Shown here in pieces: positions 60,301 through 64,000 of a DNA stretch of 64,000 nt. The position numbers and the translations under genes are program-made. Below the pieces are notes generated by a model. The model was not told the DNA's origin. It saw only the letters and a list, made by a program, of their open reading frames with translations, and did not search any database. This DNA is from Xiphias gladius (lineage: Eukaryota > Chordata > Actinopteri > Istiophoriformes > Xiphiidae). Within the stretch, counting starts at the first letter, position 1. The number at the start of each line of letters is the position of its first letter. The stretch is from contig NC_053416.1 in NCBI RefSeq assembly GCF_016859285.1, forward strand, positions 9,376,001-9,440,000, in the 5' to 3' direction.

Positions 60301-63209
60301 AGTAATTGGTGTGACCAAGCTTTGCCTTTAAAACAGCACCATTTCTCCTTGTTACCCTTGTTCACACTTGGTACACTGGGGCACATTTTTCAAGAGTTAA
60401 ATGATGTGCTTATTGACTGTTTTATGTTGTTTTGTAAATCCCTTTTTCATTTAAACTATTTATTGATGGATTAATATTTCATTAGTAAATTTTATAATTC
60501 CTCTTTCTTTTGCCCATTAAAATATAATCTAATGAATTAATTTGTAATTTAGTCTATTTATTTATAGATTAATAAATTAACCTTTAAACAAATTTATTAA
60601 TTTTTGTTGTACAACTTGTTATTAATTAATGGCATGCTATATTACTATTAACGTGACTCTTATGGTCCTGCATAAGCCAGTGACTGCTCAATTTGGCATC
60701 ATTGGCAAGTGCTTTAGTCGCCATCCTATGGACCTGACTACTACTTCCCTCCGAGGCCTTGCTGTGGAACTGGCTACAAAGCCCCTGCAACCCACCTCAA
60801 CTGGACGCACTTTTACATTCCAGCCTCGCTCCTCTTCCTCAGCTGCAAGGTTGGCGTATCGCAGCCTTTTTCATTTGTATGACTCATCCACTGCATGATC
60901 CGAGGGGACCGTCAGCTCAATGATGAAGACAGGTTGGCAGGAGTCGTACCAGAAGACCAGATCTCGGTGCAGGTTGGTTGTTGCAATTTTGGAAAGGAAA
61001 TTGAGTCTATGGCCTAGGTCAGCACAAATTTCCCAGTCCCTGGCTGCATTCATCTGGCATGTGTCAGGAGGCCAGGGGTTAGCCCCTGGTTTCTCTCCTT
61101 CCCAGATGAAGGATGGTAGTTGTGGGACCATTGTCTGGGTGTTGAGAGGCATGGCGTTGGTGGTTACTCTCTTTCATCCAAGTTCAGCTTCCAAACAATT
61201 CAGTACTTGTTTGTGTTGTTGGTGCATCTGCCTTGTATTAGGCTTGTTTGCAGCCAACAAAGATGTGCTTTAGGGTTGCGCTGGAACTGCACACTGGGGA
61301 CAGGCTGGATCCTCTCCCAGCCAAAGATTTAGGTTTGTGGGGGAGGGCAGGACATCACATGTGGCTCTGATGATGAACCTAAACCTGTTTGACTCCATGG
61401 CTTCACAGCTCACTACATGTGATTGTCGTCTTCTCAACGCCATCCTACGTCATTCAGCAGCCTTGTTTGGCTTGTGATATTGCTTGGCACACCTGGCTGC
61501 TTCTTCTTGGTCGAGCACCTCCTCCACCACCAGATGCCGGCATTCAGTTGGGGTAGTCTTTTACCATATAAGTTTCATTGCTCCCGGGCCGAAGCCCCTG
61601 CTGCCCTGTGTTCAGGATATAGTGGGACATCTACAGTATATCCTGGTATATTGACCCTGGTGGGTCAATTGGTGACATGTCATCCAGAATGGTGACTTGC
61701 TCATGCCTCCGGTTGTCAGAGTAGGTCTTCCTCAGGTGCTCCCCCGGTTCCCTTTCAGGTACTCTATGGCTCCTGCTCTTCTCCTTTAATCGACTGGAAT
61801 GATGCAGTACATTTTTATCTAACTCATGTAGTATAGTGCTAACACTGATTTTGTATATTTGTCCTACAGGGGAGGCGCTCCAGTACCAGCTGAGCTTCAG
61901 CACAGCAGCAGGGATGGGATCAGAGCTGTATGACATTGTGGTATTGGCAACGCCGCTCCAGGCCAGTGTCGGGTCTGGAATCCAGTTCCAAGGTTTCATA
62001 CCTCCATTTGACCAGCTCCCAGGCAACTATCAAAGCACAGTAGCAACCATTGTCCATGGTTACCTCAACACCTCTTTCTTTGGCTTTCCGGACCCTCGCC
62101 TGTTCCCTTTCGCCAACATCTTGACAACTGAGACAACTGACCTATTCTTCAACAGCGTGGCTAGTGTTTGTCCCGTCAACATCTCAGCGGGCTTCCGGCG
62201 TAAGCAGCCGCAAGAGGCTGGAGTCTATAAAGTATTCTCGCCACAGCCTCTGGACAAGTCTCAGCTCAAAACACTCTTCAGGTCAGCCACTTCCATCCTA
62301 ATAAAGTATTCATGGTATTAATTAGGGCTGCAAATAACTATTATTTTCACTACTGCATAATTTGATTACCATTTTCTCTACTATTTGGTCCAACAATAGT
62401 GAAAAATGACTGTCATACATTCATATTCAAGAAGCTGGAACAAGTGAATTAATGGAATTTTTGTTTAGAAATTAACTTCATCAATTAATCAAGTATGAAA
62501 ATTGTTGCTGATTAATTTTTTGTCAATCACTTGATCGATTAATCGAGTAATTGTTTCAGTTGTAGTATTGAACAACTAAAACAATTCTTCCAGATAAATG
62601 AGATAGAGCAGCAAAATGACAAAACGATTCTAAAGCCATGCTAACAGACATGAATGTGTAAACCAAATTTCATGGCAAACCAGCCAATAGTTCAAGACAG
62701 TTCACTAAAAAACAAAAATTACAACCTCATGCTGGCACTAGAGTTAAAGACAGGGGATCACTATATTCAGTAGGATTTATTCTCTGGGGACCATTAATTT
62801 CAGGAAAACATTTCACAGCAATCAATCTGATAGTTGTTGAGATATTTCTGTCTGGACCAAAGTGGTGGACCATCAGACAGCCAACAGCCATGCCACAGTT
62901 AAAATTGGTGACTACGCTCTATCATAATGATCCATCTTTGTTGTTCCTCTCAATTTTAGGTCGTACTACTCGGTGCAGGTGACAGAGTGGCAGCCCTACT
63001 CTCATTATGGCAGCAGCCAGGGTCTGCCGCCTGTGGAGCTCCACCCCAATCTCTACTACCTCAATGGTATTGAGTGGGCCAGCAGTGCCATGGAGATGAG
63101 CTCAGTGGCTGCCAAGAACATCGCCCTGCTGGCTTACCACCGCTGGAACAGACAGACGGATATGGTGGACCAGAGAGATCTGATGCACAGGATCAAGACT
63201 GAATTATGA
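55247..63209 (+). CDS. pcyox1l: Prenylcysteine oxidase-like protein, 7 coding exons
   Basis: PCYOX1-family flavoproteins oxidise the thioether of farnesyl- or geranylgeranyl-cysteine left after breakdown of prenylated proteins; the activity of the PCYOX1L branch is inferred from homology. Exons: 55247-55355, 57097-57303, 58015-58189, 59222-59433, 59790-59930, 61870-62281, 62960-63209. Total 501 aa (human PCYOX1L about 494); all phases agree. A signal peptide (about 1-21, [16 protein letters not shown]) fits a secreted or lysosomal protein. FAD is bound by VVGAGIGG (GxGxxG, 40-45), with [13 protein letters not shown] following. Conserved blocks [45 protein letters not shown] and [12 protein letters not shown] favour PCYOX1L over PCYOX1. 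The C-terminus is [10 protein letters not shown]. It lies beside tcerg1, as on human 5q32. Intron 5 contains a LINE fragment. Confidence 0.95.
55855..56000 (+). repeat. ATTAATCGATT-family fragment in pcyox1l intron 1
   Basis: 'ccaaaccaacagtccatagc', 'cccaaagatataaagtgtac' and 'caggtctcacatttgagaag' are internal phrases of the family at 205-815. Confidence 0.6.
56515..56996 (-). mobile_element. Tc1/mariner remnant in pcyox1l intron 1
   Basis: On the - strand the region from 57000 starts with a terminal repeat 'tgtactgtgcataggtttca' and encodes the transposase end: [20 protein letters not shown], then [17 protein letters not shown]. The middle Asp block and the final Glu are present, but the N-terminal two thirds is missing. 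The left flank 'gaatgttttaggcactaaaa' is the opposite inverted end. Same family as 37257-37652. Confidence 0.8.
57311..57368. repeat. (CA)n microsatellite at the pcyox1l exon 2 donor
   Basis: The run begins 8 bp after the exon 2 splice donor (exon ends 57303), so length changes could affect this splice site. Confidence 0.95.
60178..60330. mobile_element. Tc1-family end fragment in pcyox1l intron 5
   Basis: 'tactgtgttttaggcactga' followed by 'aagtaatgttaggaggcttt', 'tttatcaattaactagtgca' and 'aattggtgtgaccaagcttt' parallels 56526-56690 nearly phrase for phrase. Only one end of the element remains. Confidence 0.65.
60690..61800 (-). mobile_element. Decayed LINE fragment with an R2-type restriction-like endonuclease
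   Basis: The - strand encodes (61152-60871) [20 protein letters not shown], then [20 protein letters not shown]. This is the C-terminal endonuclease of LINEs that use a restriction-like nuclease (typical form NLRPDLVLW...IVELTVPWE). The key Pro-Asp is changed (NLHRDL). Upstream in the - sense, 61790-61640 gives [20 protein letters not shown] and further non-contiguous scraps. Stops and shifts show it is dead. It sits in pcyox1l intron 5 opposite to the gene. Clade assignment (R2/NeSL-like) is from memory. Confidence 0.6.
62322..62575 (+). repeat. ATTAATCGATT-family repeat in pcyox1l intron 6
   Basis: Starts 'ttagggctgcaaataactat', continues 'ctactatttggtccaacaat' and 'attcaagaagctggaacaag', and ends 'atcgattaatcgagtaattg' then 'tttcagttgtagta'. 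A good short copy with both ends. Confidence 0.75.
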
Positions 63210-64000
63210 CCTCGTCACCTGAAAGCCAAGACGCACTTCAGTAAAGATACACTCCGAAGTGTTTGTGGAGGGAGGCAGAGAGATGGCCTCTGGGTAATTG
63301 TAGCTCGTATGGCATCATAAAAGTAGAGGTCTTCACAGTTCCACTCGGTTCTCACGAACTGAGACTCAACCTAGGACCCATGTCCAAATTCCAAATTCTA
63401 CTCTGTCTGATCAGTTCAGGTAGGGTCTCGTTTCACTGCTACGAGTCTCGGGTCTTTGTGTCATTATGTCCAACACCCGAGTCGATCCGATTGGACCCAA
63501 GCGAACGTGGTATCAGTTCATTCACACTGCGGGAGAAAATCATGTGTTTTGAGGCGAGAAGGAGGATGAGAACTGTGAACTTCACAGTCATTTCACTGGT
63601 GATCATCACTGACCTCATGTCATATATCATTCAAACACTGTTCTGATTTTTTATTTGAAATGGAAATAACCAAAATCAGACAAGGATGCAATGCATCTTA
63701 CAGCTTTGTTCCGAGCAGGGAACCAAGCTTATTGTAGGAAAATCCATAATATGTAAGATTTATGCTATTAAATGACAGGTTTCTGGAATTTGATTCACAG
63801 ATATTAAACAGGTTAGGAAATTGTCTTTTGTCCACCAAAAAAAGTTTTGTACAGAAATATACAGAATGATTCATTGTTGGTGGAGGAGGTGGAAATTGGA
63901 ATTTCAGTTATTTATATAAATTTGTCTTTGAAGCATGTAAACAAATTATTTTAATTTTTATGAATTTACATTCGTTCTTAGGACATTATTATCATTATAT
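63210..64000 (+). other. pcyox1l 3' UTR and flank
   Basis: No further gene is recognised up to the window end. No convincing AATAAA directly follows the stop. The sequence becomes AT-rich after 63640. Confidence 0.4.

Noticed and set aside
61836-62321. Stand-alone 161-codon gene in the pcyox1l region
   Set aside because: It is pcyox1l exon 6 read through its flanking introns; the exon is 61870-62281.

Overview
This is vertebrate nuclear DNA, almost certainly from a ray-finned (probably percomorph) fish. The genes are split into many exons with GT-AG introns, the intergenic DNA is AT-rich, (CA)n/(GT)n microsatellites are frequent, and introns carry teleost-type Tc1/mariner fragments and short inverted-repeat elements. 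Exons were placed by eye from splice signals, reading phase and remembered vertebrate orthologues; no alignment was run.

Five protein-coding genes, all on the + strand, could be assembled with every intron phase consistent: a tyrosylprotein sulfotransferase (tpst1-like, 2296-7161, 5 coding exons, 352 aa); clint1/epsinR (16844-30447, 12 exons, 664 aa); sox30 (33200-35424, 4 exons, about 396 aa); tcerg1/CA150 (36562-53226, 21 exons, 1023 aa); and pcyox1l (55247-63209, 7 exons, 501 aa). They do not form one pathway. They act in Golgi tyrosine sulfation, trans-Golgi/endosome clathrin traffic, germ-line transcription, elongation-coupled splicing and (by homology) prenylcysteine oxidation. SOX30, CLINT1, TCERG1 and PCYOX1L all lie on human 5q32-q33, so most of the window is a conserved block in a compacted and rearranged order.

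The interval 7.7-16.6 kb holds decayed material on the - strand. The most interesting item is a broken opsin gene of TMT/encephalopsin type (10861-13112). Four exons are still recognisable, with the ERY motif, EGPGTTCS loop, YLLCYL of TM6 and the retinal-binding lysine region, but it is broken by deletions, frameshifts and an in-frame stop. A frameshifted coiled-coil coding remnant (14496-14990) lies beside it.

Mobile DNA: Tc1/mariner remnants at about 4.2, 8.7-9.7, 37.3, 56.5 and 60.2 kb; a 336-bp fold-back element in tpst intron 3; a family of inverted-repeat elements in clint1 intron 1; a repeat family shared by introns of clint1 and tcerg1; and a fragment of a LINE with an R2-type restriction-like endonuclease in pcyox1l intron 5. 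No CRISPR array, operon, tRNA or rRNA gene was seen.
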